The notes under the pieces: model-generated
Seen by the model: only the letters and a program-made list of their open reading frames with translations
What the model was told of the DNA's origin: nothing
Database searches by the model: none
Source: Scleroderma bovista
Taxonomy: Eukaryota > Basidiomycota > Agaricomycetes > Boletales > Sclerodermataceae
Assembly (NCBI GenBank): GCA_037178675.1
Contig: JAYMGJ010000024.1
Coordinates: forward strand, 1-64,000
Length of the DNA stretch: 64,000 nucleotides
Direction: 5' to 3'
Program-made: the position numbers and the translations under genes
Shown here: positions 10,466-21,711 of the stretch, piece by piece
How the letters are laid out: the number at the start of each line of letters is the position of its first letter
Numbering within the stretch: the first letter of the stretch is position 1

Positions 10466-13400
10466 ATGCCATCAAATAACAGACGAGGTGCCACCCAGGA
10501 AGGCTCCGTAGAGGCAGACCCACTTACTGAGCCTGATGACATGTCCTCTTCCTCCGATAACTACGTTCATGTACAATTTGGTGGTGGATGTCGACAGTTG
10601 TCGCCGCCAGTTGTTGTCACACCAACACATTTGCACCCCAGGATCAAGGCCACTGGACGAGACACCGGTCTCATTCGGGATGCAACCTTTCACCGAAGCC
10701 AGTTGGCTACTCAAGCCGCTCCACCTCAGGTGATCGCAGACATCAGTGATGACAATCCATTTCTCTCAGAAACACTTGTGCAGTAGCTGAAGATGTTCTC
10801 CAACAACAGTGCTCAACAACTGACAACCATCCAACCACCCGGCTCCAGTACCACAGATACTTCTATTTGTGAACAAGGTATGGAGTGTGTTGTGATTATT
10901 TCTGGTGCTCAAAGGTTGCTCCAAACGTAGATCCCTCATCTACCTTTCCTTGTCAAGTCCAGGGACATATTGGTCAACGACCGCCAACTCCGCAACACCG
11001 TCATGCTGACGGATCTGTTTGTCATACTATGCCACCTGTGGAAAACGAGACATCTCAAGAAACTGGTGACAAAACTCCCCGGACATGGTCAGTCAGTGTG
11101 ACATCTACAGCGCCAGGGCACCCTCTCCAGAGAAACTAGCTTCTGCTCCTCTGTGCCACCATCTTGTCAGGCTACTAAACTGGGTCTTGCACCTTCCGCT
11201 GCTCTCAACAAGCAGGGCTTCGAGCTGGTCGATACAGTATGTAAAGTGGGGTTTTTTTTGTCTCGTCTCATCAGTTCCACCACAGGTACCGGTGATGAAG
11301 AGTGCAGTCACTATGACGGAGGAGCCTGTGGCAGAGCATTGAGGGACCCTCTCCAGAGAATCTAGTACCAACCCCCCTGTGCCACCATTGTGCCAGGCTA
11401 CTAAACTGGGTCTTGTGCCTTCCGCTGCTCTCAACAAGCTGGGCTTTGAGCCGGTGGGTACAGTATGTAGAGCGGGTTGTTCTTTGTCTTGTCTCATTAG
11501 TTCCACCACAGGTACTGGTGACGAAGGGTGCAGTCGCTGTGACGGAGGAACCTGCTGCAGAGCATCGAGGGACCCTTCCCAGAGGATCTAGTACCAACCC
11601 CTCTGTACCACCATCACGCCAGGCTACTAAACTGGGTCTTGCGCCTTCTGCTGCTCTGGACAAGTTGGGCTTCAACCCAGTGGATACGGTATGTATGGCG
11701 GATTGTTCGTTTGCTGTCCTGTCTCACTGGTTCTACCACAGTTGCCACACACCTCCTGGCATCCTGACTGCACTTAACTCCACCAACAGTAGCGGAGCGG
11801 TCGTCTCTGAAAAGGGCAATCAGGAATCTGTAGTTGGATGTGTTCCTGACTCAGTCATTGCAATTCTTAGTGAAGGCTTTGATGAGGGAATCAAGCAACG
11901 CTCTGCTGCAGAAGAAAATCTCGATCTGTGGTTCTGCACCCAGAATCCCCAGCCTCCTTGCCCGACAATGTCCAAGTCTTGCCTTTACTACCAGCCATGT
12001 GGCGATGACCCTAATGACCAATTTGTCATAATTATATCAACACCAGCACAACAAGAAATGGCTTGGCAATATGGCCATAAGAAACTCCTTTTTCTCGATG
12101 GGACATTTGGTGTCAATAGCACAAGATCACTCCTCTTTATTGGTATGGTAATTGACATGGATCATAAGGGAATACCAGTCGTTTTCATTCACTTCACTGC
12201 CCGAAAGTCAACAACGGCTGCTCATGCGGACTATAATGGCAATCTCCTTCAAAGCCTACTCCTCAAATGGAAGCAGGGTATGGGAAAGAACCCAGCTGAC
12301 GGAAGCGACTTTGACATCAGGGTTGTGCTGACGGATAACAATACACGAGAACGTAATGCACTTTCTGAGGTATACCCCAATGCCCTGCTACTGCTATGCT
12401 GATTCCATATTACTCAAGCATGGCGTAATGCCCTCAATCGGAAGCTTAGGGTCATTCCTTGTGGCAATGACCGTCAACAAACTCGCTGTTCTCTTGTTGA
12501 GTTCCTCCTCTCTCTACTCAAGAATGTATATACCTTCGAGGATGCTGTCGAACTCTACAACAAGCAACTCTTGCACTTCCAGGATCTCGGCAAGAATTCT
12601 GATCCAATCTCCAAAAAGAAATGCCAAGGTGGCTTGGTGTTCCTATCGTATTTTCACACGTACATCAAGATGAAAGACTTCTGGCGTCCATGGTCACCTG
12701 CTGGATTCCTTGAAGCTGCAAAGCTCTTAGACGTCTCTGAAGAGTTTCTCCTTCATACCACCAATCATCTGGAATCCTTCAATCATTGTATCAAATCCTG
12801 TTACTTTGCATCCTACCAGCATTCAGGACAACTCCCATGTATTGATGTGTGGGTGCTTGTCCTGATTACCAAGTTACTTCTTTTTGCCGTCTTTTTACTC
12901 TACTAATGCCTCTAGGTTGTTCCCACATTCTTTGAGGAGCTGCACACCAGCAGTGTTATCCCTCATCCCCCTGTATCGCCATCGGAATCCATCACATCTG
13001 TTACCTCAGATACATCTCTAATTCTGACAGAAGCCCAGATAGAAGCTGCAGAAGATTTGGATGCACTTGGACAGTTGGAATGGCTGGAAGATATGTGTGA
13101 GGGTGTAGATATTGATGAAGACACAGATTCTGGTGATGAGATCAACACTTTCATGCATTCCCGGCTTGTTATTTTGTCTGACGGAGTTGGCACTTGCTTT
13201 GAACCACCCGCTACGCCCCCTGGTAAGTTTTTCTCTTAATTAAATCTATTCAACCATTCAGCGGTGGTCATAATAGATATGTCAGTCGAACTGCCGCGTG
13301 TTAAAATCTCCCGAGATTTTGACGACATGAGCTGGCAGGAGTTTGCATTAGATGATGATGCAGTCCTTTGCGACATCCCATCTGAGCCCCAGCCTGGTCC

Positions 13401-13821
13401 GTATGAACTCGCAACTATATTAGGAACATCACCACTTTCAACACCACCTTCGACACCAGCCCTTTCTGACAGTGAAGTTATCCATCCCCCGTCTAAACAC
13501 CGGTCAAGTATCTCTGCCAAGTTGCAATCCGAAGCAATCAAAAGCAAGAAAGCAATTTTCATGCAAATGATTGTCGCAGCCGAAGATGACCTTGTCAAAG
13601 CTCTTCATGGAGCGCTTTCACTTTGTGACAAATCAGAGCATCAAACTCTCCAACGTCACATCAGTCCTAGCATTGAGGAACAACTGTCTGGAAGATACAA
13701 TCCACCCCCCCTCACACACAACAACGACAATGCAAGCTCAACTTCTGTGCCGTCTCCACCAAAGTGTTCCCACGCACTACCTGCATTGGAGCTTCAAAAG
13801 AAGGAAAAGCAGCATCAATAA
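10466..13821 (+). pseudogene. MULE-type transposase gene, decayed
   Basis: MULE transposases cut and paste DNA with a DDE catalytic core. The main exon begins at 11742. It contains LFLDGTFGVNSTRSLLF (first catalytic Asp), then FDIRVVLTDNNTRERNALS (second Asp), a QAWRNALNRKLRVIP block and a TTNHLESFNHCIKS block with the typical Glu. The gene starts at an ATG at 10466 after a CAG acceptor-like site, runs through a Ser/Thr/Pro-rich linker with tandem exon-intron units (11.1-11.7 kb), and ends with an acidic, Pro-rich tail at 13821. Inactivating changes are TAG at 10784 (CAG expected), TGA at 11340 and TGA at 12400 (CGA likely). The intron near 12874 lacks a proper GT donor in the expected phase. 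A clean intron lies near 13223-13260. Confidence 0.8.
11100..11741 (+). repeat. Tandem 226-bp exon-plus-intron units inside the MULE gene
   Basis: The sequence GTGCCACCAT recurs at 11153, 11379 and (as GTACCACCAT) 11605, exactly 226 bp apart. The unit is one 177-bp exon plus one 49-bp intron. Exons 11286-11462 and 11512-11688 are both 59 codons long and phase 0 at both ends; introns 11237-11285 and 11463-11511 are both 49 bp. A further diverged intron spans 11689-11741. Because the exon has equal phases, each duplication adds 59 residues without changing the frame. The encoded unit includes QATKLGLAPSAAL and a GTLPRGSSTNP segment. The first unit is diverged at its 5' end. Confidence 0.9.
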
Positions 13822-13981
13822 TACGGAATTCATTGAGCACATACCTGTTTGTCACTTCATTCCCACTGTGTAATATATAATTGTCATGCATTGTACAACA
13901 AATTCAGTGGCAGTTCATTTATGCATTACTTTGAAAGACCTACTAACTACTATGGCTGGCCCTGGAATTCACCCCAACCAA

Positions 13982-14100
13982 ACTCACCCCGAACAGACTC
14001 ACCCCGAACAGACTCACCCCGAACAGACTCACCCCGAACAGACTCACCCCGAACAGACTCACCCCGAACAGACTCACCCCGAACAGACTCACCCCGACAA
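13982..14100. repeat. 15-bp minisatellite, about 7-8 copies
   Basis: The unit ACTCACCCCGAACAG is repeated about seven times without change, with variant units on both sides (ACTCACCCCGACAA, ACTCACCCCAATG). The length is a multiple of three, so open frames cross it with the repeats HPEQT or TDSPR, but these have no start-to-stop support as genes. Further ACTCACCCCGATC units follow to 14150. Confidence 0.95.
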
Positions 14101-14344
14101 AACAAGGACTCACCCCAATGAATACTCGCCCCGATCAACTCACCCCGATCAATATAAAGCTCAACCCATGCTGCAATTACTGGGCAGAAGCAAGGGTTGT
14201 CGGGATTTAAATCTGAGCTTGAAATTCAGCGGGGTGAGTCACACGTCCTGGCTTGCCTTCCTGAAGGTGAGCGAGTCACTGGGACTCCATCAACCAACAT
14301 TCACAGGTGCTGTTATGCTCTCTTCAAGGAGGAGTAGAAAGATA

Positions 14345-17300
14345 TGTACCCGATGGTTCTTGAGACATGGATGGAAGCCAATGAATTGGAACACATGGGA
14401 GGAACACTTGCTTGCCAGCAACAACTATTTGATAAGTCAAAGAAGAGCTTAAATCACACAGTATGTTGCTAGTTATTTACTGCATGGACATGGATGAACT
14501 CTAACTTCACCTGTTCTCTAGTTCAATGCACTGTGCAAAGCACATGGGTTCGAAGGTGCTTACCTTCTGGCTGGGAGAGTAATCAACCAAGATAGTGGAC
14601 TTGGCCATGTCTTCACAACACCTGGTGCAGAGAAGGTAAGTTGTATGTGTCATCAACCAGTCAGGGTGTTGAACAATGGTGGAGTTTTTTGGAGAATGCT
14701 GTTGTGTGAGTGAGGATGAGATTTTGAGCCATTTCAAGGCACATTTCTAGTAAGCACACTGCTAGTTCTTACTCCATTGTCTACTAACCCATAGATACAG
14801 TAATCAGGTGTCAGTTCGGGCCATAGATGATGTCTTCGACAGTGCTGAAACCACAAACAAAGACCTTGTCAGTGAGGTGGAAGAGGTTATTGATCCAAGG
14901 GATAGGTCCAACCTGGATGGCTCTGAAGAAAGAGAGGATCATGATTATGTCAAGCAACGGTTGCGTGCCCTGTTCGGTGTGTGTATTACTCCATCTATGG
15001 GTTCACTCTGACAATGCAATAGAGGAACGTGGTCAATCATGGGTCTCCGGCAAACTCTTTCCATGGAAACAAATGCTCCTTCGGCTGGTGACATCTGGAC
15101 TTGTATTAGTTAACTGGCCTGAAGGAGTGATGTTCCCAGGTGAAGAGCGTACCTCCTGCACCATGCCCAAGGGAATTTCAGACCTTACATGTGCGGAATG
15201 TTCAAAGCTCCTGGTGGCCATGAATGACACAAGCGAGCACCGGCTGTACCTCTGATCTGTTCCATCTCTCAAATGTGTGTAATAAATGTTGTATCGTTTG
15301 TGATAATGGAACTGATGGTGATACAGCTGTGCTGGTTGACTCCTCGGAGCCAGTTATCATAGGAGCCACCCTGCCATACGACTCCAACATGAGGCAAGGC
15401 AAACAGATGTTCTGCAATCAAAAGACTGACCGGCTGGGTCCTCAGCATCTCACTAACAAGGCAGCAACAAGGGTGAAGAAGACTACCATGGCAACGGGTA
15501 GCCCCGACCAGATTATGATTGAAGACTCAGACGAAGTGAATGTCCCTGAGGGTAGCAAAAATCCATATTGAAAGAAGAGCCGTGTCGGTGGTGGAGCTGT
15601 GATGTCATCCAATCAGGCGAAGAAGCAACCCTCAGTTATTGAACTATCAAGCGACTCTGCATCTATCAAAATAAAAGCCGAGAATGAAGAAGAGTTGGAC
15701 TTGTGTGCAAACTATGACCAGGCCACCACATCCCACAAATGTAAGCTGAAGACTACATTTTCTTCCCAAAATGCCAAGAGAGTTACTGCTGATGAGTTTG
15801 GCGAAGAGCTACCATGCATCAAAACATCAAAGGGAAAGCAAGTTGCCTGAGTAACTGGAAAGAAGTGGAGAACCCATCGCATCCCAACCTCCCCACTGCT
15901 GATTGACATCTCATCAGATGAGGAATCCACTCCACTCCAGGGCCCTGGACAGGGGACGGCCTTGGTGCAATGCAAGGAATCACCTCCCAAGCAGCACGAC
16001 CCGCGGTCATCCACGGTGGCTAGCACACAACCCTCCAATCCTATGGACAATACACAACCACCTGCAGAGGCTCAGCTCCATCCCACTTCCATCGAGGGCC
16101 CACTGCTGTCTGACACCTCATGCCCAACGCCATCTATCATATGTGGTATGTATATGCAGTCTCATCTCTACATTTCATACAACTGAATATGGCTCCATTA
16201 CAGCAACCGCCAAGCAAGCCAGCAAGGAAGTCCTGAGATCAACCCACCTCGGCATGGCCACCCAAACCAACACATCTGCTGTTCCTTGCCACTTGGTATC
16301 TGGATCCCCTACAGGACAGCATGCCATTCCAGATGTTGAGATGGCGGCCGCACCCAGAGGAGTCAAGCAGATAGATGTAACCACTGGCTATCCAGGGGAC
16401 ATACAGATGTGTAAGCTAGCATTTAATCATTACTGTGCCACCCCAAGCAAGTAACGGCCCGACAATGGCAGCAGCACCCAGAGGAGCTGGGAAGACAGCG
16501 GCAGATGCAACCATTGACCATCCAGGGGACATCCAGACATGTAAGTTGGTCTTTACTCATTATCGGCATGTTCTCCACTATCAATTCAGTGCCCCCCCAA
16601 GCTAGGAACACGGCGGAGGCACTTTCCGACACCTCAGGTAGCCAGAACTGTGTCCGAAGCCAAGACTAGTGCACAATTCAGCAGGCAACATGCAACAAAC
16701 TGATTCTGATGATGCGTTAATCCTGTGCTCTAGAATCTATCCCACTCGTGCTCCAATTATCAAGGAAACAACCACATTCTCCCCTGCGTCTACAAGACTT
16801 GTGGCCACTGAGGAGGGTCTCATCAGCAAGAGCCTCAAGGGTCGCGACAGTCTGGGAAGCACACACCCTCTGGATGCCTTGCTAGAGGGCCCTGCCCATT
16901 GAGTGACGCACCCTCCCAATCCTGCCCCTGCATCCTATGATGGCGCCAATCCCTTTGCGCCTTGGCCACCACCAGAATGACCTTTGGAGCAACTTCCTGG
17001 GCCTGGGCTTGGCGTGCATCCACCTTATTCACAGCAGCCTGACATAGGTCAAGCAAACAACCGTGTGCAATACAACATGAACAGCAATGCTGGTTGGTAC
17101 ACCTCATGCCATGGACCCTACCCACCACTTCCATATCACTATCACCCTGCATATGCACCACCCAATCCTCATGGCCCTATGCACCCACAGTCGGAGCACC
17201 CAGATCATAATGCCCCACCTCGATTACACGATGCCTATTATAATGGTATGATAGGTGGTAATGATCTATACCATCCTCCCTATCCAACACCAATGTATCC

Positions 17301-17448
17301 TTTCTATCCACCTCACCCTCTCGCGCATCCTGGCCCAATTTCCCATCCAGATGGCCACGAAACCCCATTACCTGGTGTGCTGTGTTCTCAAAATGACACC
17401 AGAGGTGATGAGGAGATGCATGTGAAGGGTGCCAACCTAAATGGCTGA
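14345..17448 (+). pseudogene. Decayed transposon-associated gene with Pro/His/Tyr-rich C terminus
   Basis: Several exons can be recognised. The first contains ETWMEANELEHMGGT, and after an intron ending near 14520 comes FNALCKAHGFEGAYLL. A later exon (15024-15255) contains VNWPEGVMFPGEER and a CAECSKLLVAMND block. The VNWPEGVMFPGEE core resembles a motif in repeated agaricomycete proteins of unknown function. Low-complexity Ser/Pro/acidic exons follow from 15300 to 16660, and the last segment (about 16980-17448) is rich in Pro, Tyr and His. Stops break it: 15571, 15850, TGA at 16900 and TGA at 16978; the last two fit CGA to TGA. The true start is not known. No catalytic motif was seen. Confidence 0.45.
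16351..16598 (+). repeat. 124-bp duplicated exon-intron unit in the decayed gene
   Basis: CACCCAGAGGAG occurs at 16351 and 16475, 124 bp apart. Each unit encodes an AAAPRG....PGDIQ segment followed by a GTAAG donor and an intron of about 50 bp. A third, weaker intron end lies before 16590. It is the same kind of exon-plus-intron duplication as in the MULE gene upstream. Confidence 0.75.
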
Positions 17449-18612
17449 TGTGTATATTACTGTATGTCCCTTCATCTCTCATTGTGTTCATTCATTTGAT
17501 TCCGCTTAGGATGGTACTCAAATGCTTGGATTGAGATATACCCCCCACCTGCTCCCCAGAAAACCCTAGATACATGATGTAGGTTTGTAGTAGTCAGAGC
17601 AATTGATGCTGTTGATCCACTTCCATCGGCGGTGCTGTGAGTGCCAAAACAAACCAATGACAAAAAACATATCGAAAAGGGTACAGAAGTGCACAGCTGA
17701 AACATACCAATTAACAATAAAATGCTACTTTGGAGCCTCTGCAGATGGTGAGGATGCATGCTGAGAGTGAGCACGAAAACAAATCAACAACAAAAACATA
17801 TCCAAAGAAGTACCCTAATGCACAGCTAAGACATAACAATTAATGACAAAATGCTACTTTGGAGCCTCCATAGACGGTGAGGACATGGTTTGGAGGCAGT
17901 GATGCAATGGAGAATGATGACTTTGCAATGCTGGGGGGATGGTTCATGCACGAGGAGGTGACCCTCCTGTAGGGAGGAGGAGGATTGATCAAAATGCTCA
18001 CAAATATGGCTAATCCACCTTTGGATTTGGTGGGAGGGCTCGTGTGCTGAAGGTATCTACTAGATAGGTTCATTCATGCCAAAAAACCAGGTCTGAAGAC
18101 TGTGGGAACCTCTCAAAAGTGGTGCCAAGGGTGAGAACGTTCCTGCCACCCACAGGATTATATAAGCCCCTTCGGAATCAGACCAGTACACACTGTCCAA
18201 TCGATGAATCATGACATTCCTATGCATGCTGTGAGTCTGCAGCCAGTCTATTCAGAATTTCAACCATGCCTAACATCTACCTAACCACTGCCACATTGGT
18301 CATGATATGAAATATGGCACGCTGCACACAGTAGACGAGTGGCTGGCTGCATCAGCCTTTGAGGGGGATTGAAAGTGAGTTTTATAGTTGCAGCAGTTTA
18401 ATAAACCCTACACAACCTAGTGATTTCACTAGTATCACCTCCCTATTGGTGATTCACATTGATCACCGGAGTGTGCAAAGCCGCATTGATCGGTCCGAAC
18501 AACTTGAAGAACGGGGTGTTTCAGATCACTCAGATGCGCCATAGATCAATCACCATTCCGCTGCTGTGTCAGTATCGCATGAATTTAAACATCTCCTCCA
18601 TAGATTAACCAC
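17449..18612. repeat. Non-coding spacer with a ~130-bp direct duplication
   Basis: No gene was found. Segments beginning near 17639 and 17769 are diverged copies of each other; both contain ACAAAAACATAT-like and AAAATGCTACTTTGGAGCCTC sequences, about 130 bp apart. A possible TATA box (ATTATATAAGCC) lies near 18158. The spacer ends at the target duplication of the solo LTR. Confidence 0.6.
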
Positions 18613-19254
18613 TGTTACGACCATGTCCAACTCCGGGTCCTATCCGGTCACTCCGGTCACTTCGCAGCTTTACAGCTCAACTCCGGTCGCCCACCAGTTA
18701 CTCCGGTCGCGCTCACGCAGATAACCTTCCGTTAAGCACGACCCTTGGTCTATGCTCTATTCGTTCGTTACCACACCTCGCCGTCAACCCTGCTTGGTCG
18801 TGAGTTCTCCGTGTACTTGTTATATCTCCTGCCTTGTGTTATTTTCACCGGACCTGATTTATTTTACCCGGACCTGACTTTATTTTCATCGGACCTGACC
18901 TAGTACTTTCTCCGGTTATCCCTTGTCCGCCCTTTGGGCTGTTTACTTGTCACCGTAAATACTCGACCCTAGTTCTCCGTAGTATAAGTACCCTGTACTC
19001 CGTCCTGTATACCTCAGTCTGAAATCAACCATAGTCTCTACTCCTGATCTTGCCCGTCTCCGTCTCTGTCTCCGTCTCCCCTTCTTGACCGGAACCTACG
19101 CAAGGGATCAACGCTCATTGTCCTTAGTCGTTGAATCCAAGCGGTCACCAACTCCGGCCGGACTAATCTCTCGTCCAGCCCTCTGCCCTCTTCCTTCGTC
19201 CGCGCTCGTCCGGACTTGACTGGACCCCCTACCGGAGTAGACCCGGACTTGACA
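18613..19254 (+). mobile_element. Solo LTR of the 57-kb Ty3/gypsy family, with target duplication
   Basis: The 642-bp block starts TGTTACGACC and ends CGGACTTGACA, and is flanked by perfect 5-bp direct repeats ACCAC (18608-18612 and 19255-19259). Over its length it aligns with the 5' LTR at 56937-57567 in the same orientation, sharing blocks such as ACCGGACCTGA and GTATAAGTACCCT. No internal element sequence is present, so it is a solo LTR, as left by recombination between two LTRs. Confidence 0.93.
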
Positions 19255-19739
19255 ACCACTTACTTTCCCTCCTTTTCTATAGACTTTCTGTATCAAACAA
19301 ACCATTTTCTCCTGAAGGTCTGCATGCCACTGGTGTGAATGCAGCTGTGAGTAGCTATCCAATTTTCCAACACATGGTTTCTGACCATCAGCCTATGTTA
19401 GAGATATTGGTGTAATATTTGATGTTGTAAGCCTAGCGTCCTAACAGCTTACTAATATGACGTGGGCCTGTGCACATCCTAGTTATATGCTTCATTTCCT
19501 TATCAGTGCCACAGTTGGCACATTTCTTCATATATACCTGAGGGCCCCTCAGGCAAGATGTCTCTTTTCTTCCCTCTCGCCCTCACTCTCATTCTCACTG
19601 TTATTGCCTCCTGTAAACCTGTTTAATCCCATGCACTTGTTCACATTCTCTCAAACCATCATCCTGAGTGTTACTCCCCACCTTCGTGGTGAGTTTCCAC
19701 TTTTTTTTGAATGTTGAGCTGAGCATGAGTTGACGCCCT

Positions 19740-21353
19740 ATGCAAGGCGTTAAGCTGTTACACCATCACCGTCCTACTATTCCCTATTCCTTGACCACTC
19801 AGAGTCAGGGAACGGCAGTTCCTCCATTGTCACCATTACTGCCATTATCTCCGTCATCGCCACCCTTACCATTGTCATCGCCACCTCCTCCGTCATCGCT
19901 GTCTCCTGTCTCCTCTTCATCGGATAGTTCAGATTATTCCCCTGTGCATACTTCTATGTCTGCAAAGCAAGGTTGCTGTGAACAGGTGGCCACAAATAAG
20001 GTGCCTCTTCTTACTGCTGGTGAGATCACTCCTGAGGCTCTCTGCACTTGGGAGATGGGTTTTCTGCAGTTCTTCTGGCAGAAGGAGATCACAGGGAAGG
20101 ACCAGGTAGGGAGGGTCACCTGGAATCTCCAAGATCCTCAGGTACAGGATTGGTATGTCAACGAAAGCGATCATCTCAATGTGTTGACCTTCGCTGCCTT
20201 CATGCTGGAAGTCTGTTCCTATTGGCTACCCTCAGACTGGGCGACCATGGCTCAGCAGAAGTTGTTGTTGTCTACTCAAGGCGACAAAGCCTTCCATGTA
20301 TGGGCTGCCGAAGTACAGAGCCAGAACGTTCTTCTCCATGGAAATCCTTCCCATCTTTCTGATGATAATCTTCGCTATCACCTCAAGAGCCACATGAATG
20401 TTGATCTCATCACTGACTATTGTTCCGCCAATGTTGAAGCCGAGAAGGATCTTCGCAAGTGGATTGAGAAGGTTTGTCACCTTGATGAGAAACGTCTTCG
20501 TGATGTAGCCAGACAGAAGGAGGTTGTTGAAGCGGCACTTTGTGCCTCAAATCACCAGCCCCTTCAAACCAGTCGCTCGATGAATACAAAGTCCAAGGAG
20601 CCCAAGGTGACTGGTGATGGCAAAGTCCGTACTCGCCTTCCGCAGCTCACCCCAGAGGAACGAAAGTTGTTGAATGATAACGAGGGTTGTTACAAGTGTT
20701 GCCAATTCTTCCAGAACCACACCTCGCCAACATGCACCAATGATTTCCCAGATGCTAAAGGGTACACTACGCTCACAGCCGCTGATGTGGAGGCTGCTTG
20801 CACTAAGAAGTGTACTAAACTGATCGCGGCTGTCATCAAGGACAAACCAGCACCCAAGCGAGTCTGTACCACCGATGAGGCTGCTGAGCCTATCGCTGTG
20901 GTGATGCCATCCACTGCCCTGGGCAGTGGCACAGATACTGGTGATGAGTGCATTGCTCCTTTGTCTATTCCCCATTTCTACTGGTCGTGTTTGATTGATG
21001 GACCCAATCTTGCGGCATCTCTCCCTGTTGAGGCATTGATTGACAATGGTTCACATTTAGTTCTGATTGACGCTGCTCTCATCAAGAAGCTTGGCCTCCA
21101 CCTCTATACCCTACCCAACCCACTTGATGTCTCAGTTGCCATGTCACCCAAGGAGCGTGACACCTTTTCACTGTCTCAGTATGTTCGACTGTCGTGTCTT
21201 TCATTGGACTGCAAGTTTCATTTGCGATCAGTTCATGCCATTGTAACACCACGTCTCTGCACACCGCTGTTGTTGGGGGGTCCTTTCTTGTCAACCAACC
21301 ACATTGTAATTGATCATGAGCTGCACATGTGTATAAATAAGGACTCTGGTTAG
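19740..21353 (+). CDS. Gag-protease polyprotein of the 19.4-kb LTR element
   Basis: This open frame encodes 537 residues. The N-terminal 70 are a Pro/Ser repeat region. The capsid-like part includes DWYVNESDHLNVLTF and KAFHVWAAEVQ. A Cys-rich segment, CYKCCQFFQNHTSPTC, lies near residue 320 in place of a classical zinc knuckle. The protease begins at about residue 425 with VEALIDNGSHLVLID, in which the usual D-S/T-G is D-N-G, followed by LLLGGPFLSTN. The TAG at 21351-21353 is probably a mutated CAG, because the same frame continues through a pre-RT linker (IEHLPDNV, then YDCPK) to about 21700. Gag and pol were thus one frame in the ancestor. Confidence 0.8.
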   Translation: MQGVKLLHHHRPTIPYSLTTQSQGTAVPPLSPLLPLSPSSPPLPLSSPPPPSSLSPVSSSSDSSDYSPVHTSMSAKQGCCEQVATNKVPLLTAGEITPEALCTWEMGFLQFFWQKEITGKDQVGRVTWNLQDPQVQDWYVNESDHLNVLTFAAFMLEVCSYWLPSDWATMAQQKLLLSTQGDKAFHVWAAEVQSQNVLLHGNPSHLSDDNLRYHLKSHMNVDLITDYCSANVEAEKDLRKWIEKVCHLDEKRLRDVARQKEVVEAALCASNHQPLQTSRSMNTKSKEPKVTGDGKVRTRLPQLTPEERKLLNDNEGCYKCCQFFQNHTSPTCTNDFPDAKGYTTLTAADVEAACTKKCTKLIAAVIKDKPAPKRVCTTDEAAEPIAVVMPSTALGSGTDTGDECIAPLSIPHFYWSCLIDGPNLAASLPVEALIDNGSHLVLIDAALIKKLGLHLYTLPNPLDVSVAMSPKERDTFSLSQYVRLSCLSLDCKFHLRSVHAIVTPRLCTPLLLGGPFLSTNHIVIDHELHMCINKDSG

Positions 21354-21711
21354 GATTTGTTGAACCTGTCATCGAGTAGCAAGGCTGTGAATGACTCGAG
21401 TTATCGCTTGCCACTGTTTGAGAACAATGTAGCTGTGATCCAAGGTCATATTGAGCACTTTGCCTTCAGTGAAGACTTACATAAATATGATGCCTCTATA
21501 AAGGCAGAGTTTGCAGACCGCTTTCCAGTGGGCATTCCATCTATTGAACATTTGCCTGACAATGTTCTTTTCTGCGTACATCCCAGGGATCCAAATAAGA
21601 TTATTCAATGTCGCTCTTATGATTGCCCAAAGACAGTCCTCATTCTTCCCGGCGTTTATCATTCTGAAGGCAGATCCTACAGCATTGCCTTGATGGGTGA
21701 ATGACTTCCAT

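Noticed and set aside
13849..14452. Protein with HPEQT or TDSPR repeats
   Set aside because: Produced by the 15-bp minisatellite, whose length is a multiple of three; no support outside it.
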